In this document: positions 34,157 to 43,475 of the stretch, in pieces | Layout: each line of letters starts with the position of its first letter | Numbering within the stretch: the first letter of the stretch is position 1 | Assembly: GCA_965204705.1 (NCBI GenBank) | Contig: OZ242006.1 | Span: 1,736,001 to 1,800,000, forward strand | Direction: 5' to 3' | From: Bin5 sp965204705 | GTDB lineage: Bacteria > Chloroflexota > Anaerolineae > Caldilineales > Caldilineaceae | DNA: 64,000 nt | The notes under the pieces: model-generated | Told to the model about the DNA's origin: nothing | Databases searched by the model: none | What the model saw: only the letters and a program-made list of their open reading frames with translations | Position numbers and translations under genes: made by a program

Positions 34157-35328
34157 AGGCCCCCCTGATGTCTCCGCGTTCGTCTGTCCCCACCCACCCT
34201 TCCCGCCCGAGAGTTGCTCTGCTAACCCTTGAATTTCCCCCTCGCATCGGGGGGATGCAGCAGTATCTCTTCGAACTGAGTCGGCGCATAGGGCACGATT
34301 TCGACCTGACTGTACTGCATCCCAATGGCGACCCGGCCCATTTCAACGGCGAACCATTTAACCTGATCTCCTTCGCACATGTCGTGCCTGGCCCTTCATT
34401 TGACGGCAGCGACTCCCGTTCAAACCCGGTCGGAGGACTGGTAATGACATTGCGCCTCACGCGCCAGTTAGCGAAGCTGCGTCCCCAACTGACCGTTGTC
34501 GGCCACGCGCACTCTCGCCTGCTTCTACCCGCATCACTGTATAGAGGGCGGTACATCGCCCTGGCCCACGGAAATGACTTTGAAGCGGCACAACTGAGAT
34601 GGCATGCCCCGATTTTCAATCGACTCTTGGCTGGGGCCTATGCCTTGGTAACAATCTCACGCGCCAACGCGAAGCGTCTTCAGGCTCTTGGACTACCGAC
34701 CACTGAAATCCTGTACCCGGGAACACATCCGGATCGTTTCACGCCGCCTGCAACACCTGCTGAAGGTCTCCCTGTACTCCTCACCGTGGCGCGACTTGTG
34801 CCCCGAAAAGGAATCGACACAGTACTTCAATCACTGCCTCCACTGCTCATCCAGTATCCCGACCTGCAATACTGGATCGTCGGAAGCGGCCCCGCACGAG
34901 CATCGCTAGCTCAACAAGCTCAGGAACTTGGACTCTCGCACGCTGTCCGATTCATGGATGAAGTTTCCGATTCCGAGCTCCCGGAGATCTACCGCCGCGC
35001 CACCGTTTTTGTCATGCCTGCGCGAGCAGACTATCATGCCGGCACAGTCGAGGGCTTCGGCATCGTCTACCTCGAAGCCAGCGCCAGTGGCCTGCCCGTT
35101 GTCGCAGCACGTAGTGGCGGAGCAGCCGAAGCAGTACTCGACAACGAGACCGGCCTCCTCGTTCCTCCCGATGACCCGCCGGCTCTTACTCAGGCCCTGT
35201 CCCGCCTCCTGGATGACGCGGCGATGAGCCAGAGAATGGGCCGCGCCGGCCGCCGATGGGTCGAGCGTGAAATGAATTGGGACAGAGTGGGAGAGCAATT
35301 CATTTCTATCATAGAGCGCGCCCTGTGA
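34153..35328 (+). CDS. GT4-family glycosyltransferase (4 of 7)
   Basis: The protein has 391 residues. It begins at GTG within the stop of the previous gene (GTGA). Characteristic features are LEFPPRIGGMQQYLFELSRR, VARLVPRKGIDTVLQSL and VEGFGIVYLEASASGLPVV, which carries the E-x7-E pair. The subgroup with MPAR before the motif is often called phosphatidylinositol-mannosyltransferase-like, but the acceptor cannot be read from the sequence. Tight overlaps on both sides indicate a single operon. Confidence 0.9.
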   Translation: MKAPLMSPRSSVPTHPSRPRVALLTLEFPPRIGGMQQYLFELSRRIGHDFDLTVLHPNGDPAHFNGEPFNLISFAHVVPGPSFDGSDSRSNPVGGLVMTLRLTRQLAKLRPQLTVVGHAHSRLLLPASLYRGRYIALAHGNDFEAAQLRWHAPIFNRLLAGAYALVTISRANAKRLQALGLPTTEILYPGTHPDRFTPPATPAEGLPVLLTVARLVPRKGIDTVLQSLPPLLIQYPDLQYWIVGSGPARASLAQQAQELGLSHAVRFMDEVSDSELPEIYRRATVFVMPARADYHAGTVEGFGIVYLEASASGLPVVAARSGGAAEAVLDNETGLLVPPDDPPALTQALSRLLDDAAMSQRMGRAGRRWVEREMNWDRVGEQFISIIERAL

Positions 35329-36497
35329 CACCACACGCCATACTCTTCGTCGACCACGCTAATGCCATGGGCGGAGCAGAACGAAGCCTGCTCCTCCTCA
35401 TGACCTTTCTGGACCCCGATCGATGGCAACCTCACCTGACTGCGCCTCCCGGACCTCTCGCTGAAGAGGCAGCCGCAGCAGGGGTTCCAGTGCATTCTCA
35501 GGAACTCCCGCGCCTGCGCGGCTCCTCACGCAGCCTGCTCGATCTGTGGCAACAGGCTACCAACATTTCGAGGACCGCCCGCGAAATCAAAGTCGCCCTC
35601 CTCCATAGCAACACAGTGCGCGCAACCGCTTACGCTTCCCTGGCCGCCCGCCTCGCATCCGTTCCATTGGTCTGGCACATGCGCGACTTTTGGCTGTCGG
35701 AGTCCGAGCCGGCCGCCAAATGGCCGGACCGGCTGGGCAAGCACATCTTTCGCCGCGCGGCCAGCCGCGTCGTCACCAACTCACGCGCCGTCGCCGAGCA
35801 CCTGCCCCGCCCCAACCGGGCAACAGTCCTCCACAACGGAATCGACCTTTCACACTTCGGCTTGGCACATAGGAATCAAGGCAATAAGGCTGCAATCTGT
35901 AGAGAGGCGGGATTTCCGCCCAATTCTCCCATCGTCGGCATGATAGGTAGAACGAGACCGTGGAAAGGCCAGGAAACATTTTTGCAGATGGCGCTCCAAC
36001 TCTGCGAGCACCACCCGGAGTGCCGCTTCCTGATCGTAGGCGGCGACCCCTTTGGCGTACAGGACGACTACGAAGCGCGCCTTATGGCCCTGGGATCACA
36101 ACCCGAACTCGCCGACCGCGTGCACTGGACCGGGCAACTCGCCGACGTGCGTCCGGCCTTGGCCGCAATGGACCTGTTTGTGCACCCAGGTGCCCCAGAA
36201 CCCTTTGGCCTGGTCAACATCGAAGCAATGGCCATGGCCAAACCCGTCGTTGCTTTCGCCCACGGAGGCATTCCGGAAATCGTATTGCATGAAGAAACCG
36301 GCCTCCTCGTCGCGCCTGGCGACGTAGATGCCCTGACTGCCGCCGTCTCGCGACTGCTGAGAGATCCCGAACTCTCCCGCAGCATGGGCCGGGCAGGTCG
36401 AAATCGAGTAGAAGCCCACTTCCGAATCGAACGCACTGTGAACGAACTTGAAAAGATCTATGAGGACTTGGTCGGGAATGTTCACAGCGAGGGCTGA
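35325..36497 (+). CDS. GT4-family glycosyltransferase (5 of 7)
   Basis: The protein has 390 residues from GTG 35325, overlapping the previous stop by 4 nt. The upstream in-frame 16 codons belong to the preceding gene. Visible motifs are VDHANAMGGAERSLLLLM, GRTRPWKGQETFLQMALQL and EPFGLVNIEAMAMAKPVV with the catalytic E-x7-E. The E-P-F-G variant indicates a different subgroup from its neighbours. It is followed by a 32-nt gap. Confidence 0.9.
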   Translation: MTPHAILFVDHANAMGGAERSLLLLMTFLDPDRWQPHLTAPPGPLAEEAAAAGVPVHSQELPRLRGSSRSLLDLWQQATNISRTAREIKVALLHSNTVRATAYASLAARLASVPLVWHMRDFWLSESEPAAKWPDRLGKHIFRRAASRVVTNSRAVAEHLPRPNRATVLHNGIDLSHFGLAHRNQGNKAAICREAGFPPNSPIVGMIGRTRPWKGQETFLQMALQLCEHHPECRFLIVGGDPFGVQDDYEARLMALGSQPELADRVHWTGQLADVRPALAAMDLFVHPGAPEPFGLVNIEAMAMAKPVVAFAHGGIPEIVLHEETGLLVAPGDVDALTAAVSRLLRDPELSRSMGRAGRNRVEAHFRIERTVNELEKIYEDLVGNVHSEG

Positions 36498-36529
36498 ACG
36501 TTGATCACCAACTGCCGGCGCATTTCCCA

Positions 36530-37651
36530 ATGAAGGTCTTGCTACTGTACAAGGACTACCATCCGGTCGTCGGTGGAATCGAGAACCACATTCGCCTGCT
36601 GGCCCGGGGTCTGCGAGCACAGAACGTCGACGCCCGCGTCCTTGTCACAAACACCGAGACCGCTACCCTTCGCCAAACTATCGACGGCGTGCCGGTAACC
36701 AAGACGGGACGGCAAGCCCACATCCTGTCCACTCCCATCAGCCTGTCCTACCTCGCCGAGTTGCGCCGGCAGTCGGCAACAGCCGACCTCGTGCACCTCC
36801 ACGCGCCCTATCCGCCCGCCGAACTTGCCCAACTCCTGCTCGGGCCCGCCAAACCGTTCGTAATCAGCTATCACAGCGACATCGTTCGCCAGAAGAGGAC
36901 CGGAAAGCTCTATGCGCCTTTCCAGCGAAAGGTCCTGCAACGCGCCGCGCTGGTCGCCGCTTCCAGCCCCGCTTACATCGAGTCTTCCCCCTTCTTGCAG
37001 GACGTGCACAAGAAATGCCGCGTGATCCACTACGGCATCGAAACCGAACGCTTTGAGCAAACCGAGCAAGTTCGCGTCGATGCCCAGCGCCTGCGCAACC
37101 AATACGGCGACCTGCCTCTCCTGCTCTTCATCGGCCGTCTGCGTCACTACAAAGGAGTCGACGTGCTCATCCGCGCCATGCACAGCATCAAAGCCCGCCT
37201 CCTGATAATAGGGACCGGTCCAATGCAGGAGGCGTGGCAGGATCTGGCGCAGACAGAAAATCTGGCCGACAAGATCTTCTTTCTGGGTGACAGTTCAGAG
37301 GAAGAAAGCCTCGTCGCACGCTACGCCGCCGAAATCTTCGTGCTGCCCTCCACCAATCGAGCCGAGGCCCTTGGAATCGTGCAACTAGAGGCGATGGCCT
37401 GCGGGATTCCCGTGGTATGCACCGAGTTGGGAACCGGCACCTCCTATGTAAACCGCGACGGGCAAACGGGTCTGGTCGTGCCTCCCAACAACCCGCGGGC
37501 ATTGGCCGCGGCAATCAACAAACTGATCGCGAATCCAGCCATGCGCACCTGGATGGGAGCCAAAGGCCGCATGCGAGTAAGAACGGCGTTCTCGTTTCAA
37601 AAAATGATTGACACAACTATCTCCTTCTACCATGAAGCGCTGGACGTGTGA
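36530..37651 (+). CDS. GT4-family glycosyltransferase (6 of 7)
   Basis: The protein has 373 residues from ATG 36530. It resembles the mannosyltransferase/WcaI-like part of GT4: LLLYKDYHPVVGGIENHIRL at the N-terminus, LFIGRLRHYKGVDVLIRAM in the donor domain, and AEALGIVQLEAMACGIPVV with the E-x7-E pair. It stands between two other GT4 genes, with a 65-nt gap to the next, in the same transcription unit. Confidence 0.9.
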   Translation: MKVLLLYKDYHPVVGGIENHIRLLARGLRAQNVDARVLVTNTETATLRQTIDGVPVTKTGRQAHILSTPISLSYLAELRRQSATADLVHLHAPYPPAELAQLLLGPAKPFVISYHSDIVRQKRTGKLYAPFQRKVLQRAALVAASSPAYIESSPFLQDVHKKCRVIHYGIETERFEQTEQVRVDAQRLRNQYGDLPLLLFIGRLRHYKGVDVLIRAMHSIKARLLIIGTGPMQEAWQDLAQTENLADKIFFLGDSSEEESLVARYAAEIFVLPSTNRAEALGIVQLEAMACGIPVVCTELGTGTSYVNRDGQTGLVVPPNNPRALAAAINKLIANPAMRTWMGAKGRMRVRTAFSFQKMIDTTISFYHEALDV

Positions 37652-37716
37652 TGAGAGTCAGCGCAGATGTCTAACCCTCCTCAACTACCTCACTGCCACT
37701 CTCCTCCAACCATCAT

Positions 37717-38865
37717 ATGAGCCAGTTCATACTCGATGCTCGCACTGCGGTGCCCCACTTCCCTGGCATCGGCCGCTACGTTCGCAACCTCGCACCGGCG
37801 CTGATTCCTCTGCTTACGCCCGGAGAGCGCCTGACCATTCTCGACAGTCCAGCAGCCCCCCCATCCAAAGATGCAACAATGTCTGGCCGGGAGTTGGAAG
37901 GAGCTTCTCAACGACCAGTCAAGACCGTCACCGCACCCGTCACCCCTTTCGACATCCGGCAACAGTGGTTGATCCCGCTTCTGCTCAAACGACTCCGTGC
38001 CAACGGCCCGGCCCTCTATCACAGCCCTTACTACGTCATGCCGTACCGCCCAGATCTGCCCACCCTCCTGACCTTCTATGACGTCATTCCGCTCAAGTAC
38101 CCTCAGTCCGTTCCCACCAGGGCAAGACTCTTCTTCCGGCTGGCCGCCAGCCTCGCCCTGCGCGCCGCAGACCGCGTCGCCGCCATCTCAGAGGCCGCTC
38201 GCACCGACCTAGTAAACAGTTTCTCGATTCCTGCCTCCAAAATCAGCGTCACGCCCCTTGCCGCCGGCCCCGAATATCGGCCCCAACCAGCCTCCGAGGT
38301 CGGTCGCGTCCGCCAAAAGTACCGCCTGCCCGATCAGTTTCTTCTCTACCTCGGCATCAACAAACCCCACAAAAATCTCCCCGCCCTCATCGATGCTTAC
38401 GCCCAGATATCCTCCAGGCACGCGCCCCGCCTCGTCATCGCCGGCGCCTGGGACCATCGCTACCCCCAAGCCCGAGAACGCGCCGCGCGCCACCAGCTCG
38501 ATGAGGCCGTCCAATTCTTGGGCCCTATCGTAGAGCGCGACCTGCCCTCGCTCTACAGCGCCGCAACAGTCTTCGTCTTCCCCAGCCTCTATGAAGGGTT
38601 TGGCCTGCCTGTTCTGGAGGCAATGGCCTGCGGAACGCCGGTAGCCTGCTCCAACACGGCAAGCCTCACAGAGGTTACGGGCGAGGCCGCCCTCCTCTTT
38701 GATCCGCACTCCATCGCTGAAATCAGAGATGCGATGGTCGAGCTCATCGAGGACGCTCGTCAACGCACAAGAAGATCAGAACAGGGGCAGGCGCGTGCCA
38801 GTCGCTATAGCTGGCAGGCGACTGCCGCAGCTACACTGCACTGCTATCGTCAGCTGCTGGGATAA
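37717..38865 (+). CDS. GT4-family glycosyltransferase (7 of 7)
   Basis: The protein has 382 residues from ATG 37717. The N-terminus is typical of the subgroup that starts FILDARTAVPHFPGIGRYVRNL. The donor domain has FLLYLGINKPHKNLPALIDAY and the catalytic SLYEGFGLPVLEAMACGTPV. It is the last gene of the glycan locus and ends 36 nt from the convergent coaX gene, with no clear terminator hairpin between them. Confidence 0.9.
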   Translation: MSQFILDARTAVPHFPGIGRYVRNLAPALIPLLTPGERLTILDSPAAPPSKDATMSGRELEGASQRPVKTVTAPVTPFDIRQQWLIPLLLKRLRANGPALYHSPYYVMPYRPDLPTLLTFYDVIPLKYPQSVPTRARLFFRLAASLALRAADRVAAISEAARTDLVNSFSIPASKISVTPLAAGPEYRPQPASEVGRVRQKYRLPDQFLLYLGINKPHKNLPALIDAYAQISSRHAPRLVIAGAWDHRYPQARERAARHQLDEAVQFLGPIVERDLPSLYSAATVFVFPSLYEGFGLPVLEAMACGTPVACSNTASLTEVTGEAALLFDPHSIAEIRDAMVELIEDARQRTRRSEQGQARASRYSWQATAAATLHCYRQLLG

Positions 38866-38901
38866 CGGAAGGGGGGTGGGAGGATGAAGTGCGTGAGGAG
38901 T

Positions 38902-39720
38902 TCAGACCCTTCCTGCGTTGAGCCGATACACGCTGCGAATTCCTACCAGCGTCAGCCAGGGATCGTACTGGTCGATCGAGTCTGTAAGAGGAGTGACTAT
39001 ATGACCAAGTCCACCCGTGGCGATGACCGTGATCGGCGAGTTCAATTCGTCGCGGATGCGGGCAAGGAGTCCTTCAACCATTTCCGAATAGCCTAGAATG
39101 ATCCCCGATCGCAGCGCCTCGTCGGTATCGCGGCCGATGGCCGAGAGCGGCAATTTCATCCCAGCCTCATCCGACGCCATAGACAGCTCACCAAAAATTC
39201 CGGCCAGTTTACCTAGGGCAGGGGCGCTCACCTTCAGCGATTCCGCCGCAGTGACAAGGCCCGGAGCGATGGCCCCGCCGCGAAATCGTCCCTTCTCGTC
39301 CACCACATTAAACGTCGTCGCAGTGCCGAAATCAACGGCAACCGCCGCCCCAGTTGTACGCTCCCGCACCGCCGCGGCATCGGCAAGTCGATCCATCCCC
39401 ACCTGGTCCGGGTTCCTGACATTCAGCGTCAATCCCAGTTCCATCCCTTGGTGAAGCACCAGGGGCTCGCAATCAAGCATCTCCCCCAGAATACCATTCC
39501 ACTGTTCTGTTAACGGCGCGACCACGCTGCACAAGGCAGCACCTTCAAAGTCGTGTGCGCCGAGTCCCTCCTCCCGCCAGAGTTGGAATAGAGACTGCCT
39601 GACCGCCTCCGGCCGGCTCTGCCTGTCCGTCGGCAGTCGCCAGCTGGCAATGGGGGCAACGTCGTCACCAAAGACGCCCAACACGATGCTGCTGTTTCCC
39701 ATGTCGACGGTCAGAAGCAT
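38902..39720 (-). CDS. coaX: Type III pantothenate kinase
   Basis: This 272-residue protein catalyses the first step of coenzyme A synthesis, phosphorylating pantothenate with ATP. It matches CoaX closely: the N-terminal phosphate loop VDMGNSSIVLGVFGDD, GMDRLADAAAVRE, AVDFGTATTFNVVD and FRGGAIAPGLVTAAESL. This ASKHA-type kinase is usually 250-270 residues long, as here. The start ATG 39720 has only a weak ribosome binding site. It is the last gene of the minus-strand group metG-GT-C-vanW-coaX. Confidence 0.95.
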   Translation of the reverse strand: MLLTVDMGNSSIVLGVFGDDVAPIASWRLPTDRQSRPEAVRQSLFQLWREEGLGAHDFEGAALCSVVAPLTEQWNGILGEMLDCEPLVLHQGMELGLTLNVRNPDQVGMDRLADAAAVRERTTGAAVAVDFGTATTFNVVDEKGRFRGGAIAPGLVTAAESLKVSAPALGKLAGIFGELSMASDEAGMKLPLSAIGRDTDEALRSGIILGYSEMVEGLLARIRDELNSPITVIATGGLGHIVTPLTDSIDQYDPWLTLVGIRSVYRLNAGRV

Positions 39721-39795
39721 TGGATGTGGGAAGAAATGGAAAGAGCGGGGATTACAAGGAGAGATTGGCCTGAATACCGGGGAACGCCGTTTCCG

Positions 39796-41739
39796 TTAGC
39801 CGCCGCCGTCGGTGTTTTCCTCCGTTGTCGGGGTCGCGGTCGGCTCCTCAACATCGGTTACGCCGGGAATGTCCGTTCCCGGACCGTATAGGAACATGGC
39901 GCTCCAAGGGCGATAGATCGACACGATCGGGTCCTCCCGAGTCCTGCCATTCTCGGTAACCTTGCGAATAACTGTCGCTGTCAACCCGTCTTTAGCCCAC
40001 TCAACCTGCTTGATCTGTCCGGCTTCCAGACTGGCGTCTTCCTGATAGACCGGCTCACCAGGCTCCTTTTTGTCCTTGTATTCCGCCTCGCTGATTTCCA
40101 CCACTCTGTCCGGCTTCGTACCGTAAAAGCGGAATGTAAGGATACCTTCCACGCTGTCCACAACCGGCTGGACCAGCAGATGAGCCTCCGTGTCATTGAG
40201 GAATCTGAGATCCACATACGGCGTATAAATCGTCGCGTCAAATCCCGGTTCGCCGTACCAGCTGACGACGTAGCCGTGATTGTGTCGCTCCAGAAACGGA
40301 AAACCTCCCTCAAGCGCTGCCCGGAAAACGGTTGTACTCACCTGGCAGACGCCTCCCCCCACCCCAACAGCTGTGCGGTCCCCCCAGATTATGGCCGAGT
40401 CTTCGAATCCGTTGGCGCCGCTCACCGCCTCAATCGCCGAGTTAAAGCTGAAGACTCCTCCGGGCGGAACGACCACACCCACGAGTTTCTCTGCCGCAAC
40501 TTCTATGTTGTAAACGCGCGTGCTGCTGCTGCCCTTGAAGTAGGTAGTGCCGCTGGCGACAAGCTCTCTGATTCCCAGTTCTTGCAACCGGCCGGAATCA
40601 ACCGCGGGAGGTATGGGAATGATCGGCAGCGAACCGGTTCGCTGATCAGTGGTCAGCGCATTGCGTACCGCCTCGATCGTCAGGTCGACGTTCAGTCGCT
40701 GGCCCGCCCTGCTCGGCTGCAGCACAGTCAACGCCGAAGTCGCGTCGTCAAAGCGCAAACGAGCGTCCTGGGCAGGAAAGGAAACCTGGTTCGCCCACCC
40801 CTCGACGACAAAGCGCAGAGCCTCTTCATTGAGAAAGCTGGGATCTCCCCCGGGCATGATTCTCCGCAACAACGCCGCATCCAGCGCAAATGCAGTCCCC
40901 GATGCCTGGTGTCGCAATACGACCGGTTGCGGGGGCGTGAGACCACCGGTAAAGCTATCGGGGCCAGAGGTACTGGCGCCTGCGTTTCTCTGCGATGAGT
41001 CCCCCGCTGCGCTCTGAGGCGGCGCAGTGCTGTAGGTCTGCAGCGCTACAGTTCCCGAACGTCCGCTCGCCAACTGCGCCAGGATAAGGCGCGCCGTCGC
41101 CGCGACATCCACGTCCAGGCCCGTCTGCGGAGGGACAGAGATTTCGCCAATCTTGACGGCTGGGCGACTTGGGCGCCGCACCTCTGCCGCAGCGTTGCCG
41201 ACAGCCTGGCGAACCACCCCTTCGCTGACCAAGACCTCTGGCCACACCGTCTGCTGGCCGCTGAAGGCCTGCCACTGGCCCAGGATACGCTCAAACAGTC
41301 CCCCCTGCCGCCCGACATGATAGGCAAGTTTGACCGCGCCTTCCAGATCCGCCTCAGGCGCCAACAGCTCGGATCCCAACGCCCAGCGCCTGACGGCAGT
41401 TTTTGCGGCCCCGACCCCTTCCCCCGAATTGGGGCCGAGTTCGAGGTAGACGGGGGCCAGCGGATAAGGGGTCAACTCCCTGTGCAATCGCAGCAACGCC
41501 GACGCGCGAGTCTCGCCCCCAACAGGGACACCAGCCACCCGCACCCCACTGAAGATGCGGTCGGTGTGCCAGAACTGCCAGCCGGCAAACGCGCCGGCAA
41601 CGGCCACGATTGCCACGCAAAGCCAGATAAGAAGGTATTCGTTTCCGCTGGGGGGCCTGCCCCGAATTGTAGCCGGGCCTGGGAGATCCCGCATGGGTAC
41701 AATCTGTCGTGCTGGGGGCAAAGGGGCGATTGAACTCAT
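39796..41739 (-). CDS. VanW-family protein with N-terminal membrane anchor
   Basis: The protein has 647 residues. Residues ~34-56 form one hydrophobic membrane anchor (YLLIWLCVAIVAVAGAFAGW). Peptidoglycan-binding-like repeats follow (VRVAGVPVGGETRASALLRL), and then a VanW domain with RVYNIEVAAEKLVGVVVPPG and GGGVCQVSTTVFRAALEGGF. A G5-like region follows (VTENGRTREDPIVSIYRPW) and an acidic Thr-rich tail. VanW proteins are extracytoplasmic and associated with cell-envelope or peptidoglycan functions, but their exact activity is unclear. It is encoded next to coaX and a GT-C enzyme near the glycan locus, consistent with an envelope role. Confidence 0.9.
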   Translation of the reverse strand: MSSIAPLPPARQIVPMRDLPGPATIRGRPPSGNEYLLIWLCVAIVAVAGAFAGWQFWHTDRIFSGVRVAGVPVGGETRASALLRLHRELTPYPLAPVYLELGPNSGEGVGAAKTAVRRWALGSELLAPEADLEGAVKLAYHVGRQGGLFERILGQWQAFSGQQTVWPEVLVSEGVVRQAVGNAAAEVRRPSRPAVKIGEISVPPQTGLDVDVAATARLILAQLASGRSGTVALQTYSTAPPQSAAGDSSQRNAGASTSGPDSFTGGLTPPQPVVLRHQASGTAFALDAALLRRIMPGGDPSFLNEEALRFVVEGWANQVSFPAQDARLRFDDATSALTVLQPSRAGQRLNVDLTIEAVRNALTTDQRTGSLPIIPIPPAVDSGRLQELGIRELVASGTTYFKGSSSTRVYNIEVAAEKLVGVVVPPGGVFSFNSAIEAVSGANGFEDSAIIWGDRTAVGVGGGVCQVSTTVFRAALEGGFPFLERHNHGYVVSWYGEPGFDATIYTPYVDLRFLNDTEAHLLVQPVVDSVEGILTFRFYGTKPDRVVEISEAEYKDKKEPGEPVYQEDASLEAGQIKQVEWAKDGLTATVIRKVTENGRTREDPIVSIYRPWSAMFLYGPGTDIPGVTDVEEPTATPTTEENTDGGG

Positions 41740-41867
41740 CTATTTCAATGCATTAAGAGTCGAGTCTCGGGCGATACGGACACCAGATGTAAAGACTATC
41801 GTCGTGTCCACCCCCGGAAAACCAGTGCTATTGGGAGCAGAAATCGCCACCGACTGGAAGCACAAAG

Positions 41868-43472
41868 CTATGAACTTAGCTGAGGGACAATATACAGGAA
41901 CGGTATGGCTATGTCCAGAGCTATCGTTGCCAGGAACAGGCAAATATACAAGATCGGACGCAAATCACCTTCATGGCGTAGCCCATCTGACGGCTTCTGG
42001 AGAGCACGCTCCTGATCTCCTGGGCCGATAGCCGCAACAATTCGGGACATGCGGCCAAAGAGAAGCCCGTAAACCATCATGCCGAGACCGGCAACGCCGT
42101 GCAACAGCAAGGTCCACTTGTCCACTGTCGCTCCGGCTAGAGTCACAATCACAAAACACGCGCCCGCCCCCGCGAGTAGGACTCCCCCCGCTGTGAGGCT
42201 GGCCCTCCTCTCCAACACCGCCCACCAGCCAATCGCGAAAAGCAGACTCCACGCCGGCAGCGCCGGAAAGAGATAGCGGCCCTGGTGCTGGATAAACCCC
42301 AGGTTATACCAGGCGTAAGCGGCCAAGGTCGCCAGCCACAGCAGCACCAGTGTCATGCCTGGGGAAGTCAAAAGGCTGGCCCACCGCCATTCACCGCTGT
42401 TCGCCCGCCCCCAGAAATGGAACAGAATGCCCACCGCCGCCAGGGCCGACAGTATGAATAGAGTGGTATAGATGCGAGCATCCATAAACACGCCCAACCA
42501 GCCAAACACGCCCCAGAAGCTCTTGCTAGTGAACGTCCAGGCCCTTTCCCAGTAAGCGGCCCAGCCATTCTCGGCGATCCAGGCTGCCGCAGTCGGTTGT
42601 CCGGTCACTACCTCATCGTGCCAGCTGAGGCCAAGGAAATCCAGATTGCCGTACAGCAGGCTGTTTCTGATCCACCAGGGAAGGCCGAGAAGTACTGCGG
42701 GCCCAATCACCATCGCGAGCCGCCTTGCCAGCTTTCCAACCAGGGCTCTGTCGTCGGACCCCGGAAAGACCGAATGAATGACGACTACGACAATTGCGAC
42801 GGGGAAGAGAGTATAGGCAGTCGCCTTCGTGAGAAAGCCAAGCCCAATGAGGATGCCCGCTGCCAGCAAAAGGCCCGTCCTTTCGCCGCCTTCTCTCTCA
42901 GACTTCAAGCGCTGCCAGCGCAACAACGCCAGCACTGTTCCGGCGATAAGAAGCTCAGCGAGAACGTCGTTGTTGACCGACGCCATCAGCGCCACGTGCA
43001 TGGGAAGAAAAGCTGCAAAAGCGGCCGCCCCAAGGGCGATGTGAGGCGACCTGGGTACAGCTGCGCGTGCACAAAGGAACACTAGCAACACGACGCCCCC
43101 GCCCAGCGCAACGCCGAAAAGCCTCAGCGCCAGCGGCAGGCCCTGGCTCAACCAGTAAACCGGGACGGCAAGCAGATAGTAAAGAGGGGGCTGGTGGGAC
43201 TCATATCGGACCGGCTCAATCGAGAGGTCCTGCGGGAACCTTTCCGCCTTCAGTCGCTCGAGATACTCTCCATCAAAATCGCCCATCCGCAGCACCGGTA
43301 ACCGCCTCTCGGTCGCAATATGGGCAATATAATTGTAATGGGCAGGCTCGTCCGGGTTCTGCCAGGGCGGAGTCGTTAAGGCGAAGAGTGTGCCCAGGGC
43401 CGCATAGACGAATAGAATGGCAAATAGGACATAGGCGGTTGCATCGAAGCCTCTTCGCATGGGCCCTGTCAC
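41868..43472 (-). CDS. GT-C (GT39/ArnT-like) membrane glycosyltransferase-like protein
   Basis: The protein has 534 residues. A GTG at 43472 lies 3 nt after the metG stop, and ATG 43460 is an alternative. It has about 10-12 hydrophobic segments. The first extracellular loop contains the NPDEPAHYNYI motif, whose adjacent Asp-Glu residues are the hallmark of GT-C enzymes that use lipid-phosphate sugars outside the membrane. The loop YESHQPPLYYLLAVPVYW is also typical. It could glycosylate lipids or proteins or act as an uncharacterised DUF2142-like protein. It is downstream of metG and upstream of vanW on the same strand. Confidence 0.8.
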   Translation of the reverse strand: MTGPMRRGFDATAYVLFAILFVYAALGTLFALTTPPWQNPDEPAHYNYIAHIATERRLPVLRMGDFDGEYLERLKAERFPQDLSIEPVRYESHQPPLYYLLAVPVYWLSQGLPLALRLFGVALGGGVVLLVFLCARAAVPRSPHIALGAAAFAAFLPMHVALMASVNNDVLAELLIAGTVLALLRWQRLKSEREGGERTGLLLAAGILIGLGFLTKATAYTLFPVAIVVVVIHSVFPGSDDRALVGKLARRLAMVIGPAVLLGLPWWIRNSLLYGNLDFLGLSWHDEVVTGQPTAAAWIAENGWAAYWERAWTFTSKSFWGVFGWLGVFMDARIYTTLFILSALAAVGILFHFWGRANSGEWRWASLLTSPGMTLVLLWLATLAAYAWYNLGFIQHQGRYLFPALPAWSLLFAIGWWAVLERRASLTAGGVLLAGAGACFVIVTLAGATVDKWTLLLHGVAGLGMMVYGLLFGRMSRIVAAIGPGDQERALQKPSDGLRHEGDLRPILYICLFLATIALDIAIPFLYIVPQLSS

Positions 43473-43475
43473 GTG

